A stretch of DNA of 64,000 nucleotides. Source: Benincasa hispida. Lineage: Eukaryota > Streptophyta > Magnoliopsida > Cucurbitales > Cucurbitaceae. The notes beneath the pieces are model-generated. The model saw only the letters and a program-made list of their open reading frames with translations. It was not told where the DNA came from and made no database searches. The position numbers and the translations under genes were made by a program. Shown one piece after another: positions 45,201-57,558 of this stretch. Location: NCBI RefSeq assembly GCF_009727055.1, contig NC_052350.1, positions 21,519,364 to 21,583,363 on the forward strand, written 5' to 3'. Numbering within the stretch: position 1 is the stretch's first letter; the number at the start of each line of letters is the position of its first letter.

Positions 45201-45995
45201 AAAGACTTGCAATATTGAAATATGTATAATGGCAGACAATTGAAATTGGAATCATGCCGCAATGTCGGATATTTCCTGATTTCTTTCTTCTTCAACTCTC
45301 TACTCTACAGCCATTTTAATCATTCCTATAAAGTATTTATTTATTTATTTCCTAACAAAGCGATTTTGTGGTGTCTTTTAAAGTAAAAGCAAAAATTGTA
45401 TTACAATGGCGACCAAACCGCCAAACCTTTCTTCTCCGGTGATACTAATTAAAAAGAAATCTCTCCCATTGAATGATTATATGGGGTTATCATGCTAAAA
45501 TAATATGAGGTGGGGGTCATGTGTTTCATTTTTATGGGGAAGAAATATTGACTTTTTACATTAAATTATAACAACTTTTTATATCCTAACTTATTTTTAC
45601 CTACGAGTGTTTCAACCTCTACCCTAAACTTTAAACAAATTGTTATACAAGTGAAATTTTCAATAAAACTCAATAGAATGGCAAGTGATTTATTCCAAAC
45701 TTGTCAAGCCAAGGCTCAAAGAGTAAAGCCTTTGAGACTAGCCTAGGGGGACTAGGGGAGAAGCCTGGGTGCCTAAGCTGTGATGCATGAGGTGTGAAAC
45801 TTTTAGGACATGGCCGAGGCTCAATTGAGGCTGAAGGAATAAGAGGCCAGACTCTCAAGGGTCGACCAATTATAGCAAGGATCGGTAGTGGTCTTATGTT
45901 AAAGAGTCTACATACTTTCATCTATTGTGGGAGTCCAGCCCACTTGTTGTACAAACAAAAATTTATTTTCTTTTAAATTTATGTTATGTGAGCCC
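42291..45995. other. AT-rich intergenic DNA
   Basis: No supported gene. It contains a GC-rich patch with a short palindrome (42447-42510), a run of 23 T (42608-42630), other A/T runs, TGGGCC-type words at 44420-44480, and AT-rich decayed repeat wording (AAGTTTCAAAATTTACATTTTAA variants) in 44690-45160. A 29-codon frame starting ATGGCGACCAAACCGCC at 45406 is too short to call. 45700-45900 is GC-richer without a protein signal. Confidence 0.5.
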
Positions 45996-46745
45996 AAAAT
46001 GTTGGGTATATGTTTAGACCAGTTGGGACTAATTTTTGGGTTGACACATCTTGAAAGTCCTAGATTTTCTTGTGATATATATAGATATGATCTAAGGAGA
46101 AAGAGAGTGAAAAAAATACAGAAAAATGGAGAGAAACAGAGGGAGAATAGAGGCAATTCGGTTTTTCAAAGACAACTTCCATAAAGTTGTCAATTGTCAT
46201 AGTTTAACTGTTGGGTCGTGCTGAATTTTGGTCGGTCTATTTGAGATTCATAGGGCATTATTTTGAACGGTTGGATCATCATTTGGAGCTCTGGTTTGTC
46301 TGTAATTGATGCTGAACAATATCCGTAAAACTGGGTGTTTTTCATTTTTTTTTTACCTCTCAAGTGTTAATCTCTTATGTATAGAAGTATTAGTGGGTAG
46401 TGAATCTTTGTATGATTTATTTAAGTTATTTTTTCCTCAATTTTATCATAATAAGAGAAGTTGACAAGAGTGTACTACTCACAAGTCCCGTGGTTTTTAC
46501 TCTTCACATCGAAGGGATTTTCCACGTATAATTCGTGTGTGTTATTTGTTTTTAATCTTCCAAAATTTGATGGTCTATTGTTGTCCATTGTCGATTGATT
46601 GCTTGGTGATAATTTGGTGATTAATTTGTGGTGTATTGGAGTAATGTTGTTTGATTGATTGTCTTGGAAGTGATCTGAGTGGATTGTTGATATATTATTT
46701 GGATCTTTATCATCATCAAACTTATAAAAAACACTAATTATAATC
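45996..46745 (+). repeat. Copia LTR-like remnant
   Basis: The phrase GTGGTTTTTACTCTTCACAT-CGAAGGGATTTTCCACGT (46490-46527) is typical of the 3' part of many plant copia LTRs. A likely start is TGTTGGGTATATG near 46001. No primer site, polypurine tract or TSD could be fixed, so the bounds are approximate. Confidence 0.45.
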
Positions 46746-48227
46746 TTGAAGTATAATGATGGATTATCATAACAAATTTAATGAGTCTAGAATTTTGTTA
46801 CGAAATGAGACTTCTTCATAAGAAATGGAATTGGAAAATGCGAAGATTTGTAAGAATACAATATTTTTTTCTACTGTCAAAGTTGTTCATAAACTCAATA
46901 CTAATTCGAGGGTCGAAGTATATGTGACATCATACCATACTAACTACATAGTTCTTTTTGTCTTGTAATCTAAGTTTAATGTTTCATCTACCGTGGATTT
47001 ATTTTTGTATTTTTGTATGAAAGTTGCAACATTTTCTTTAAGCTGTTAAAAACATTGCAATCTTTGTTAAGAAGGATACTTCAATTGCATTTTAATGAAG
47101 TATAAAAGGTAAAATAGAGTTTGCGAAACTAATTTATGAAAAGAAAAAGAGGACAGAATACTGGGGATAATATTACGGTGTTTTTGTTACCACAGTAAGA
47201 AGTAAAAGGACCCCACAGCTCCATATCAGAGAGGTCCATTTGTAACGTCAAATGAGTGATGAGAAGTGTGATTAACGATGCACGACCTATAACCCATACA
47301 TGTCTGTGCCTACTGCATAATAAAATTTACCGTTACCAACACCATATTTTTGGTGGCTTCATTTTTACTATCAACACACTTTAATTAATTAATTAATGAT
47401 AGAAAGGGGATAAATTATAATTTTTTAAATATTATTAAACTTTGTCCAATGTTTCAAAACTAATGTTGTTATTTTAAAAGTTACAATATTATTTTTTATA
47501 TTTCATAAATAATTTAAAATAATATAATTAAAGTAGAAAACTATCTAAATATTAAATGATAAGTTAGTTTAGTTAATGCTAACATGACGGTGATTCATGT
47601 AGTAATTAATGTGATATTCAATGTAAAACAGTAAATAATGTGCCATGGATGATGTTGTTTTGAAATTTGGAGATTAAAATATTTTCTTAAATTACTGATT
47701 GATCCAAAAGCTTAAGCTGATGGATAAAGACAATTTTAATATTATATCCTTCAATAGTTTTTTTATCCTTACATATGAATATTCTTCTCTCCTCTCAAAC
47801 TTTTTTTGTTTGGTCAATTTCTGTTGTTTTAGTTTAGAGTTAAATTGACTGTGAGGGAAGAGAGGAAGAAAACAATCCTCATGTTTGGGATTAGCATTTG
47901 GGGTTTAAATGAGGGTTAATTGGATAAATAATGCACTTTTTCAAAAATACTAGGAAAAAAATAGATTATTTGGAACAAATTAGAGAAATGGTATAAGTTT
48001 TTTCTATTAAACCCTAAACCTTCGGTTTTTTATTTTTATTTTGTTTTCTTATTTAACTTACTTGTTTACAACTCCTTCTTTACCTCTGTAAAGTCTAATA
48101 ATAAGTAATTAACTAGATTCACTACCAACCTAGCATCAGATTCAACGCAATAAAAGGGAGATGAGGGGGGAGATGAAGAGAAGAGAGAAATTGTAAGCCT
48201 TTAATAATAGCTTGGACTTTTAACAAT
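46746..48227. other. Intergenic AT-rich DNA
   Basis: No gene recognised. 47150-47350 is more complex sequence (promoter-like composition) without a frame; the rest is A/T-rich. Confidence 0.5.
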
Positions 48228-48430
48228 TTGATAGACCACCTCTTGAGTAAGCTTTATGAAGTTGATATCAATTGGAAAGATCCAAGGGAGTTAAGAACCA
48301 CCCACCCTACAATGTTGCACCGTTTCTTTTGGTTCCAAGATGCATCAACATTCACCTTCCATTCATTTGACGGGGAGGACACCACGAAACTGGACTCACT
48401 AGGCTCTCCATGTAGATGGATTGCACCCTG
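48228..48430 (-). pseudogene. RNase H-like (RVT_3) fragment
   Basis: The minus strand reads WKVNVDASWNQKKRCNIVGWVVLNSLGSF, beginning with the NVDAS motif of plant LINE-derived RNase H-like domains. Only about 60 residues are recognisable and stops flank them. Likely a decayed LINE piece or RNase H-like pseudogene. The plus-strand frame 48228-48434 is its shadow. Confidence 0.65.
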
Positions 48431-50358
48431 CTAGCCCACAAAAGAGACAAATTGATACGAAATCTCTAGCGAATTGAAATTAGAAACCCTTTTGGGATGA
48501 GAATCCCTAATTCTCAATCACTAAAACCCCCAATCAACTCAATTTCAACTCTAAAAATTGGATTAGACACAAATTGTCTTAAGATCAAAGATCTTAAACA
48601 CAAGAACAAGTTCTTTCCCTAAGATTCGAACACTCCACAAATAGGATGATCAATCCAACTTGAATGTTCTTGACATGCACCTTAGCACATGAATTACAAA
48701 AATTGAAGAAGCTCAAAAGCTAAATTCAATTCATCATAAAACTTGACTAATCAAAACAACCTAAAGGCAAGGCTTAAATAGCCTCCCAATGAAAAAACCT
48801 AATGCATCATAGTAAAAAGATAAAGTTTACCCCTACTTAACTATCATAAAAAGGATAAAATTGAAAAATACTAAAACTACATCAAAATTATTAAATAAAA
48901 ATTTAATTAATAATTTGATATCTGGGCGATTCATATCACAAATCATCAATATAGAGTTTTATCTTTCTTTTTATTTGCTCCAATGACGCTTTGGATCCAC
49001 TGATCTTGATAAAGTTCTGATAGCTCTGAAGACACCACACTTTGGACCCACTCATCAATGTAATATTGCAATTTTTAAAAGAATATGGATAATTTTGAAA
49101 TGAATGAAAATAATGTTCAATGGTACTTTTTGAGTTCAAGTTTGATACCTATGATTTGAAAAAAGTTAGTATTTAGTGTCTAATGTTTAGAATTTAATCC
49201 ATATGATTCTTATGGTAGAGACTAATTCCATATGATTCTTATGGTAGGGACTATTTACGAGAATTCTTTTTTTTTTTTTTATCAAAATATAACTATTTAT
49301 GAGATTTTATCAAATCATAAAGACCAAATTCTAATATTTATAACTGAATGTTAATTTTCTCCATAATATAGAGACCAAATTTGTAACTTAAACTATTTTT
49401 GTTTATTTATTTGTTATCTAGCAAGTGAAAGTTAACTAATTCTAGTCCTAAATTCTCAGATTAGTGGCTAGCTAATAAATAGTTAAACTTTAAAAAGCAT
49501 GTATAATGGGCTTTTAAATTTTAAATTTTGTTCCTAATAATTTCCTAAACTTTAAAACTATTATATTTATGTGAAAGGAAACAATTTTTTTTTTTTTTAA
49601 AAAAAATTGGAGTTTCCTCTAATTTATGTCTTTAAATTCATTAAAACTCAAAATTAATCAGAACGAATAAGGAAGGAGCAGAGGCTGAACGTGACAAGGC
49701 CCATAAAGATAGCCCACTAGCCGTTTGTACTCAGGTAGAGTATTACTACGAGGATTTAAACCACTGACGTGGAGATAATATGTACTTAATAAATATCATT
49801 GAATTATGCTCATTTTAAAATAGTTGATTCGTAGTTGAGTTTAAAGAAATATACTACTTTCATTTATTTTCTACCTATTAGCATTTTTTTAGAAGAAAAT
49901 TTTGTGAAATCCATTAGTATTAAAAAAGATTAGGTTTAATTATTATTTTAATTTTTACTTTTGGTTATTTCAAGATAGTCATTTTGGTGTCCCTCAAAAA
50001 GTTTATTTTGTTTATATATTTTAAAGGTGACCATTTTGATATTTGTTTGTAAAAGTTTAAAATAATTTTTACTCACAATCCTTTTAATACAAATTTATGA
50101 CTGTGTTTTAAGAAATCAAGTGAAAGAAGTGTAATGTTAAAACATTGATAAAAAAATAAGAGATAAAAATGAGTTTGTTGTATTTTGCTTACCAAATTTA
50201 TTAGTTTAGTCTTATATGATTGTGTGACTATTTAGTATGCTAAACAAATTTGACATGTGTAAAGTTAGATTGAAATTGCATTAACTTTATATAATTAATG
50301 TCTAACTCGTAATTATCATACGTTAACAAGAGTTGGAATGCTTATTGTGTTTGAATCA
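48431..50358. other. Intergenic AT-rich DNA
   Basis: No gene recognised. Contains a duplicated phrase CCATATGATTCTTATGGTAG (starting at about 49199 and 49227) and several A/T homopolymers. Confidence 0.5.
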
Positions 50359-50590
50359 ATTTTTTTTTTTAAGAAATAAAATGCTTATTTTATTAAAAAG
50401 CTCGAATGACTAAAATTTCTGCTAATGAGTATTCAAAATTCAAGTTCATTGATAAAGCTGCTGCACGAACAATATTTCCACTGGAATCTCTAATAATTGC
50501 ACCAATTCTAGTTGAAAGATGATCCGATTTTCAGGTTGCATCAACATTCAGTTTGAGGAAGTTGTATGGCGAGGGACTCCTTTCATTATA
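50359..50590 (-). pseudogene. Second RNase H-like (RVT_3) fragment with A-tail
   Basis: The minus strand reads FLKLNVDAT, then STRIGAIIRDSSGNIVRAAAL, the RNase H-like domain of plant non-LTR elements. It is followed by AATAAAATAAGCATTTTATT and a run of 11 A (minus strand, plus-strand T run at about 50360-50370), consistent with a LINE 3' end. Differs from the 48.3-kb piece. Confidence 0.65.
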
Positions 50591-50939
50591 ACTTTCCTTA
50601 TATTGTTTTTTTAAATTAGTTGTTGCAAGATATTATCATTTAAATAGGAGATCGATCAATACCCATTTTTAACACTGCATCAAGATGTATAGAAATCTAT
50701 TCTCATTTTATGACCAATAATAATATGACTACCCTTAACTCACATTCAAATGAATAGATTCACTTTTGCTCATTCAAATCAACATATTCACCTCTGCTAT
50801 GAAGAAAATTTTAATACACATGTTTGGAGGTTCTGAACTCTCCTCCATCTACTCGAAGAAAAAGAGAAAAAAAAAAGAGTAAAATATGTGTAATTAGATG
50901 TTTGATAGTATATGCTAGCAAAATTATATTAGGTAGAAA

Positions 50940-51306
50940 CTGTTGAAAACTTGAGGAGCACAACGGAACATGGATATGGAGAAAATATAATATAATAATA
51001 AAATATATTTAAAATAAAATAAAATAACTAAATAATTAAATTAAATAAAGAAAATCTTAGGAGATGGGAAAATATGGAAATTTCCTCCCAGCCTTTTGGA
51101 TTTTTTAACAATATATCTTACAAAACCCACCAAATGCCACTATTTATAGACAATTGGACAAGTAGGAGGTAGATTACATGGACCCTAATAGTGTGCAATC
51201 TTGAGACACGTGGATAGCAGTTGGAAAATGAGGATATGACACATGATCAATGAACACTAAGCATGAGTATCTAATAGGCATCTATTGTCATAATATTTAT
51301 AATACT
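50940..51306 (-). repeat. Copia-2 3' LTR
   Basis: On the minus strand it follows the polypurine tract AAGGGAGAGTA (about 51316-51306) and contains a TATA box TCTATAAATAG at 51143-51153 (plus strand CTATTTATAGA). About 370 bp; the exact outer end is uncertain. Confidence 0.6.
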
Positions 51307-51791
51307 CTCCCTTAGATGCTCATTGTATATATAAAATATGTCTCATTAAAATCTTATTTGGAAAAATTCAATGGGAAAAAACCCTAGTGAAGGAAAAAAG
51401 TATATATTTCATATAATATACACCTCTAAAATAATACAATATATTTACTCCCCCTCATGAAAATATCACTCAAGATCTCTGAATCGTCGCATTCCAATGT
51501 TGTGCACCAATCTTTCAAAGATTATGATTGGTAATGATTTTGTAAATAAGGCTACCAGGTTATCCTTCAAACAAATTTGTTATATAATAATGTCACCATT
51601 TTCTTCAAGATCATGAGTATAGAAAAGCTTTGGTGAAATATGTTTTGTTCTTTCTTTTTTATTATATCTCCATTTGATTTGGGATATACATACTGTGTTT
51701 TTTTCGTATAATATTGTTGGAAGATTTTTATTAGAAGACAAGTCCCATTAGTCATATGCATTCTCGACAAGCCTCGTGAATTGCAAGAACT

Positions 51792-52990
51792 TCAACATGA
51801 TTTGAGGAAGTAGCCAATGGTCTGTTTCACTGACTGCCACGATACAGTAGTTCCTTCACATGTGAATAAATAATCTATTTGAGATATAGCTTTGTGTAGA
51901 TTAGATAAATATTTAGAATCAGCATAATCAACTAGATCAAAATTTGATTTATTTGAATAAAACAAACTCATATCAATCGTTTCTCGGAGATAACATAGTA
52001 TATGCTTAATTTCGTTCCAATGTCTTTTTGTAGGAGAAGAACTATATCTTGCTAATAAATTTACTGAAAATGCAATATCTGGTCTTGTATTATTAGCAAG
52101 ATACATAAGTGCACCAATTGCACTAAGATATGGTACTTCAGGACCAAGAAGTTCTTCGTTATTATCTCGAGGTCGAAATATATCTTTCTTAACATTCAGT
52201 GAACGAACTTCCATTGGACTGTTCAATAGATGTGTTTTGTCCATATAAAATATTTTCAAAATTTTGAAAAAATTTGTTTTTCTGAGATCTTTCATCTCAA
52301 ATTCTTTCTTAAGATATTCTATTGCCTTTGAAAGCTCTTCAAAAGTTCCAGTTATTTAAATCCTAACTATGATTTCTTTATAAAAGCACACAAATATATT
52401 GGATTATTTTGATATCCTTCTTTCAACAAATATCCACTCATACGATTATACCACATTCGTCCTGATTGTTTCAATCCATATAATGCCCTCTGTAACTTTA
52501 TTGAATAAAATTCTTGGGAATTTGATTTATATATTTCAGGTACCTTAAATCCTTCCGGGATTCTCATATAAATATCATTATCAAGAGATCCATATAAATA
52601 TGTTGTGACTAAATTCATAAGATGCATGTCTAGATTTTTATATGATATAGTCACAACATATAAATATGCCATGACTACATCCATAAGATGCATGTCTAGA
52701 TTTTTATACACAGTCAGACCAATTAAATATTTTAATGTAATTGCATCCACCACTGGAGAATATGTCTCCTCATAATGAATACCAGGTGTGTAATTAGTCT
52801 TGCTTTATATATTATGACCATATTATTTTCATTTCTTTTTCTCACAAATACCCATTTGTATCCCATAGGTATGACACCTTCTGGTGTTTGGACTACTAGT
52901 CCAAGAACCTGACGTTTTGAAAGTGAGTTTAATTTTGTCTTGATTGCTTCCTTCTACTAATGCCAATTTTTTCTATGTCGACATTCTTCA
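51792..52990 (-). pseudogene. Copia-2 reverse transcriptase and RNase H
   Basis: Minus-strand pieces: LGLVVQTPEGVIPMGYKWVF (about 52900), the first catalytic block LDMHLMDVV-AYLY (present twice because of a 66-bp duplication), KLQRALYGLKQSGRMWYNRM (about 52490-52430), then a gap where the YVDD block should be, then RNase H-side frame 52295-51792 (PYLSAIGALMYLANNTRPDIAF; HWNEIKHILCYLRETIDMSLFY; DYADSKYLSN; GTTVSWQSVKQT). The usual Gly in V-GYADA is changed and the frame ends early. It continues weakly to 51567. Inactive. Confidence 0.85.
52593..52724 (-). repeat. In-frame 66-bp tandem duplication in Copia-2 RT
   Basis: Units begin at 52593 and 52659 (TATAAATATG...) and share ATAAGATGCATGTCTAGATT. 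Translated on the minus strand the 22-residue unit begins YKNLDMHLM in both, so the first catalytic aspartate region of RT is duplicated without a frame shift. Confidence 0.8.
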
Positions 52991-53805
52991 ACAGATTTTG
53001 ATTTAGGATCCTCATTTTAAAATATATTATCAAGAGCAACATTAGACGTAAAAATGTTGTCAATAACTACATTAGTTCGGTTCCATCTTTTTCTTATCAA
53101 GACATAGTTTATTGAAATCTCATTATTATCTTTAGATATTTCACCTTCCTCAGTAGTCATGTCAAGAATTTTTTCTTGGGTATTTACATCCTCAATCAAG
53201 TCTTTTTTACTATTAATTATTTTTTGTTTTCGAGGATTTTTATCTTTAGAACCCACTAGTCTACTACGCTTCTGGCATGTTCTAGATTCATTAGTGACAA
53301 CTTGTTGTATTGGGATATCAATTTTTATGGAACATTTGTAGCTGGTATATGTGATTACTTACTTTCTTTGTATCTATAAATGCATATGATAACTTATTTG
53401 CTATATTTTGCAAGTGAATCATCTTCTGAACTTTAAGTTCACATTGATCTGTACGGGGATCTAAATGAGATAATAACGATGCATTCCATGTAATTTCTTT
53501 TTCCAACTTCTTAATTCCTCCCCCCTAATATTGGAAAATTTGTCTCATTAAAATGACAATTAGCAAATCGTGCAGTAAATACATCATCCGTCAAGGGTTC
53601 AAGATATTTAATAATTGATAAGGAATCATATCCAACATATATTTCTAACCTCCTTTTAGGACCCATCTTAGTACCTTATGGTGGAGTAATTGGAACATAT
53701 GTTACACATCAAAAAATTCTCAGATGAGAAATATCTGGCTCATGGCCATAAGTTAAAATGTAATGGTGAGTACTTATGATAAGCTACTGGCTTAATGTGT
53801 ACAAG

Positions 53806-54470
53806 TTACGCTGCATGCAAAATGGCATGTCCCCATATCGATGTAGGAAGCTTAACTCTCATAAACAATGGTCTAGCAATTAAATGCAAACGTTTTATGA
53901 ATGATTTTGCTAAACCATTTTGTGTATGAACATGAGCTATATGATATTCAACACTTATCCCAATCGATATATAATAATTATAAAAAACTTGGGACGTAAA
54001 TTTACCAACATTATCAAGACGAATAATCTTAATTGTATAATTAAGAAATTGTGCTCTTAACTTAATTATTAGAGCAAGTAATCTTGCAAATGCAAGATTT
54101 TGACTTGATAATAAGCATACGTGTGACCATCTGTTGGATGCATCTATTAATACCATAAAATATCTAAATGGTCCACTTGGTGAGTTAATAGATCCACATA
54201 TATTACCATGAATTCGTTCTAAAAATATGGGAGATTTAGTTCTCACTTTGGTTAATGATGGTCTAATTATTAATTTACCTTGAGAGCAAGCATCACATGA
54301 TAATTCATTAGATTGAAGAATCTTCTGACTCTTCAATAGGTGTCCATTTGAATTCTTAATAACTCTACTCATCATTATAGACCCTAGATGACCTAATTTG
54401 TTATGCCAAATTGTAAATATGTTTAGATTCATGAACTTCAGGTTCATTGTTGCATATGTTTCAATTACTC
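53806..54470 (-). pseudogene. Copia-2 integrase
   Basis: The minus-strand frame 54447-53806 shows the GAG-pre-integrase zinc region (WHNKLGHLGSIMMSRVIKNS; CDACSQGK) and the integrase core. The first catalytic Asp is Asn (ERIHGNICGSI), the second is kept (IIRLDNVGKF, though the following Glu is Lys) and the third, Glu, is Lys (HTQNGLAKSFIKRL). Two of the D,D,E triad are lost, so this integrase is dead. All three changes are G-to-A on the coding strand in principle. Confidence 0.88.
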
Positions 54471-54900
54471 ATATATGAGTATAATATAATCTAGAAGATA
54501 AAGCAAGCAACTCTTCCAGTATACGTTTTTCATATGAGACAGTAGATATGATATAAAAACACTTCATATTATTTTTTCCGTCAGTCTCAATATGATAACC
54601 ATTGCAACGTATATTTTTAACACTAAGTAGATTTCTCTTTGATTGACAAGAGAACAATGCATTGTCAATTATAAATTTTATTCCTCTAGGCAAAATAATA
54701 TTTTTTTTTCCAAACCCCTCAATTAGGTTTGCAAAACCTGATATTATATTGACTTTTGCTTCCCAACGTTATCAATTTGGAAAAATATCTTCTACTTGTA
54801 AGTATTGTATGTGTAGTTACATTATTTGCCAGATATAGATCTTCTTTGCTCATTTTTTAGTCACTCGATATATGAAAATGATCAAAGTTTCTTTATTAAA
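54469..54900 (-). pseudogene. Copia-2 protease-side region
   Basis: Minus-strand frame 54693-54469 (MPRGIKFIIDNALFSCQSKRNLLSV; NGYHIETDG) is the segment between protease and integrase typical of this copia group. The protease active site itself is not visible in a readable frame upstream. Confidence 0.65.
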
Positions 54901-55140
54901 AGAAAATAATTACAATAAGAAAAACAACATTTGGAATATACAAAAGTTAACATTTACTAAGAGAAAAAAACATAAAGATGCATAAAAAAAAACAACAACA
55001 TTTAATTAAAATATTTTTAAAGCCAAAAGAAACACTTGATGTTCTATCAACTGTGCTGATCTTCTCTTCAGGAGATTCAAAGAAGTCTGCCACATCCAAA
55101 TTTGTCATATTATATTGGATGGGTCAAATATATCATTATC

Positions 55141-55750
55141 CTAGTAGGCAAGATTTGCTTCCACATTTTTCCCTTTTTCTTTTAGGGAGACTTGATAGAG
55201 ATTAACTAAGTGTTTTGACATACGACACATTCGTGACCAATACCCAGTCATTCCGCATTGGAAGCATTTATTTTTGACACTTTTTGTACTCTTATTTTGT
55301 GGAGCTTTTTCTTTGTGACCATCATTTTGTGTGGTTCTTTTGAATTTTGAATGATTAGAATGACTACCACAAAAATAATAATTATTTCTTCCTCTTCCAT
55401 GGTTGCGACCTAGACTACGACCACGATTATTAACATTCACTTCAGGGAATAGTGTTGTTTCAATTGGTCGAGATTCGTGGTTCTTCATCAATAACTCATT
55501 ATTTTGTTTGACTACGAGACGACATGAAACTAGTTTAGAATACTATTTAAAACCTTTCTCTCGATATTGCTGCTGTAGGAGCATATTCGAGACATGAAAT
55601 GTAAAAAATGTCTTTTTTAACGTATCAGCATCAATAATTTTCTCTCCGTATAACAACAATTCGAACTGATTTTAAATAATGTGGAATTGTAATCACTTAC
55701 TGATTTAAAATCTTATAGCCTCAAATGTATACACTCATGATGAGCTTTAG
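55141..55750 (-). pseudogene. Copia-2 gag
   Basis: The minus strand from 55750 shows a UBN2-type gag core in broken frames (DYNSTLFKI; TERKLLMLI; SNIERK), then frame 55491-55141 with NNRGRSLGRNHGRGRNN, a basic RNA-binding stretch, and a knuckle CFQCGMTGYWSRMC in which the His of CCHC is Tyr. Gag would build the particle around element RNA. The start is removed by the Copia-3 LTR. Confidence 0.8.
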
Positions 55751-55769
55751 AAAAAATATAAAAGATCCT

Positions 55770-57405
55770 TGATGAGGGGATCCTTGAGCGGAAGTGGATC
55801 CCCCAAATCCCCAATTCTACTGAACTCATAATTTTACAGAGGAAGAAAAACTATTATACATTTACTTCATAATAGTAAGCATGCTTAGAAAAAAAAGAGG
55901 GTTTCTGAAGACCCTTACCTTTGAAGAATCCAATATCTTCACGATTCCTCTTCTCTGTGAAAACCACGAATAATCCAAAAAGGGCACTACCAATAGGTGA
56001 CCTCGGTGTTCTCTGGGTGAGAATCCAGGAGGTGTGGTACGCTGGTGATTTTGGATTGAGAGAGGGGAGGAAGGAGCAAGAAAAAAATTTGATCAGATCT
56101 GAGAACTCTCCTGTCTTCTCACTTTTGTTTCATTTTGCAGGAAGAAAAAGACTCCCCCTCACATTCACTCGATTAGGAGAGAAAAGAGGAGGAGGGAGTT
56201 ATAACTCCCTCATATTCATTAATTCAAAATTAATTAAATAAAATATTTTTTTTAAAAAAAAAATTAATATTATAATGTATCAAATACATTATAGACTTAT
56301 ATTATATATAATTAATTTCCTCAATTAATTTGAACAATTCAAATTAATCTAAAAACTGATTCTCATTAATTCCCGTTGAGCTACCGAGGGGACCTCATGA
56401 ACCTGTAGCTTGATGCTCCAACGGTATGTGAATAATTAATTAAACTCTTTAATTAAATTATTCACCATCTATTAATTGTCGGGCACTCCACTAAAGACCG
56501 ACAACTGCACTCTTCGCACTATAGATATATTTCTGTATCCCCAATCAATAATATGATGACCCTTCATAAATTGCTCATATGTACAGTTGGGCTAAAATTA
56601 CCATTTTTCCCCTGTAGTTACATCTTCTTAAGTATCACTGATCCCTCTAATGAACAATAAATCATATTTCAACTATGACCAAACCTTTCTCAAGCCAAGA
56701 GAGGGTGTGGCGTCACATTGTTTAAGCCCCGAAATCAGTCCTTAAAGGAGCAATTTATCTACTTGCCCCGACATTGGGGAAGGAGTGTATTCCTTCTTGT
56801 GTAGCTGTGTTCCCAACTCCCCAATCAAACGAATCCCCAAAATGGTAGGCTTGTTGAATCGACGATCTAGCCACTCTCACCCATACAAATCAAAGGACCG
56901 TCTTCATAGGCGAGAGTTCACAACTCACTTAGGATTCAGGTCAAGTTACGTATGGTCATCCTGGTGAAATGTAAGTCTCTATTATGAACAACATTATATA
57001 ATGAGACTAAACATTTTGTGATCCGATCTTATACAAACCCCTTTATATAGAATATCCCTGCTCACATGTCTCCACATGAATGATTAGGATTAGATCATCT
57101 GTAGCACTTACAACAATTGTAACATCTACAAAGCGGCCCATACTCGTATTGTCACAAGGATAAGGTATCTAGCCTTATCCATCAACTACATATCATTTAG
57201 GTTATCACTTAAATATGATTCACCCGTATGTCTCTATATATATGTTCAAGCTACAAGATAATCTTGGATGTTAGTTTATTGGTTTGTGATTAATGCAACT
57301 AATTTTGAAATAAAACATCACATATTTTATTACGTAAATAAAATGTTTGTATATTACAATTACAAACTATGAGACCCTACGAGATTTAGGGCATCAACCT
57401 TAACA
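55770..57405 (-). repeat. Copia-3 3' LTR
   Basis: On the minus strand AAGTAGGAGAT (polypurine tract) is followed by TGTTAAGGTTGATGCCC at 57405; the LTR ends ...CCCCTCATCA at 55770, about 1.64 kb. Its interior near 56380-56560 resembles the reverse of the solo LTR at 30485-32447. The reading frames at 55921-56241 and 56785-56967 are shadows. Confidence 0.75.
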
Positions 57406-57558
57406 ATCTCCTACTTGACCTAAAGCTAGTGGGGTGTACAATGTAAAAGTCATACTAAAAAACGAAATACACAAATCAATAAACTAGGGCATAACCCGCC
57501 CAGTACAAATCTCCCATTTTCTCTAATCAAAACATGGCCTGACCCATAGACCCATACT

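Larger units (their letters stand above)
50940..55769 (-). mobile_element. Copia-2: Ty1/copia element, minus strand, 5' part removed
   Basis: On the minus strand: gag (about 55750-55141), protease region, integrase (54470-53806), RT/RNase H (52990-51792), 3' LTR (about 51306-50940). Gag is cut at 55769 by the Copia-3 LTR, so the 5' LTR lies beyond Copia-3. All domains carry stops or lost catalytic residues. Confidence 0.85.

Noticed and set aside
45670..46184. Overlapping frames on both strands
   Set aside because: No homology or domain; GC-richer sequence gives open frames on both strands, and the right part belongs to an LTR-like remnant.
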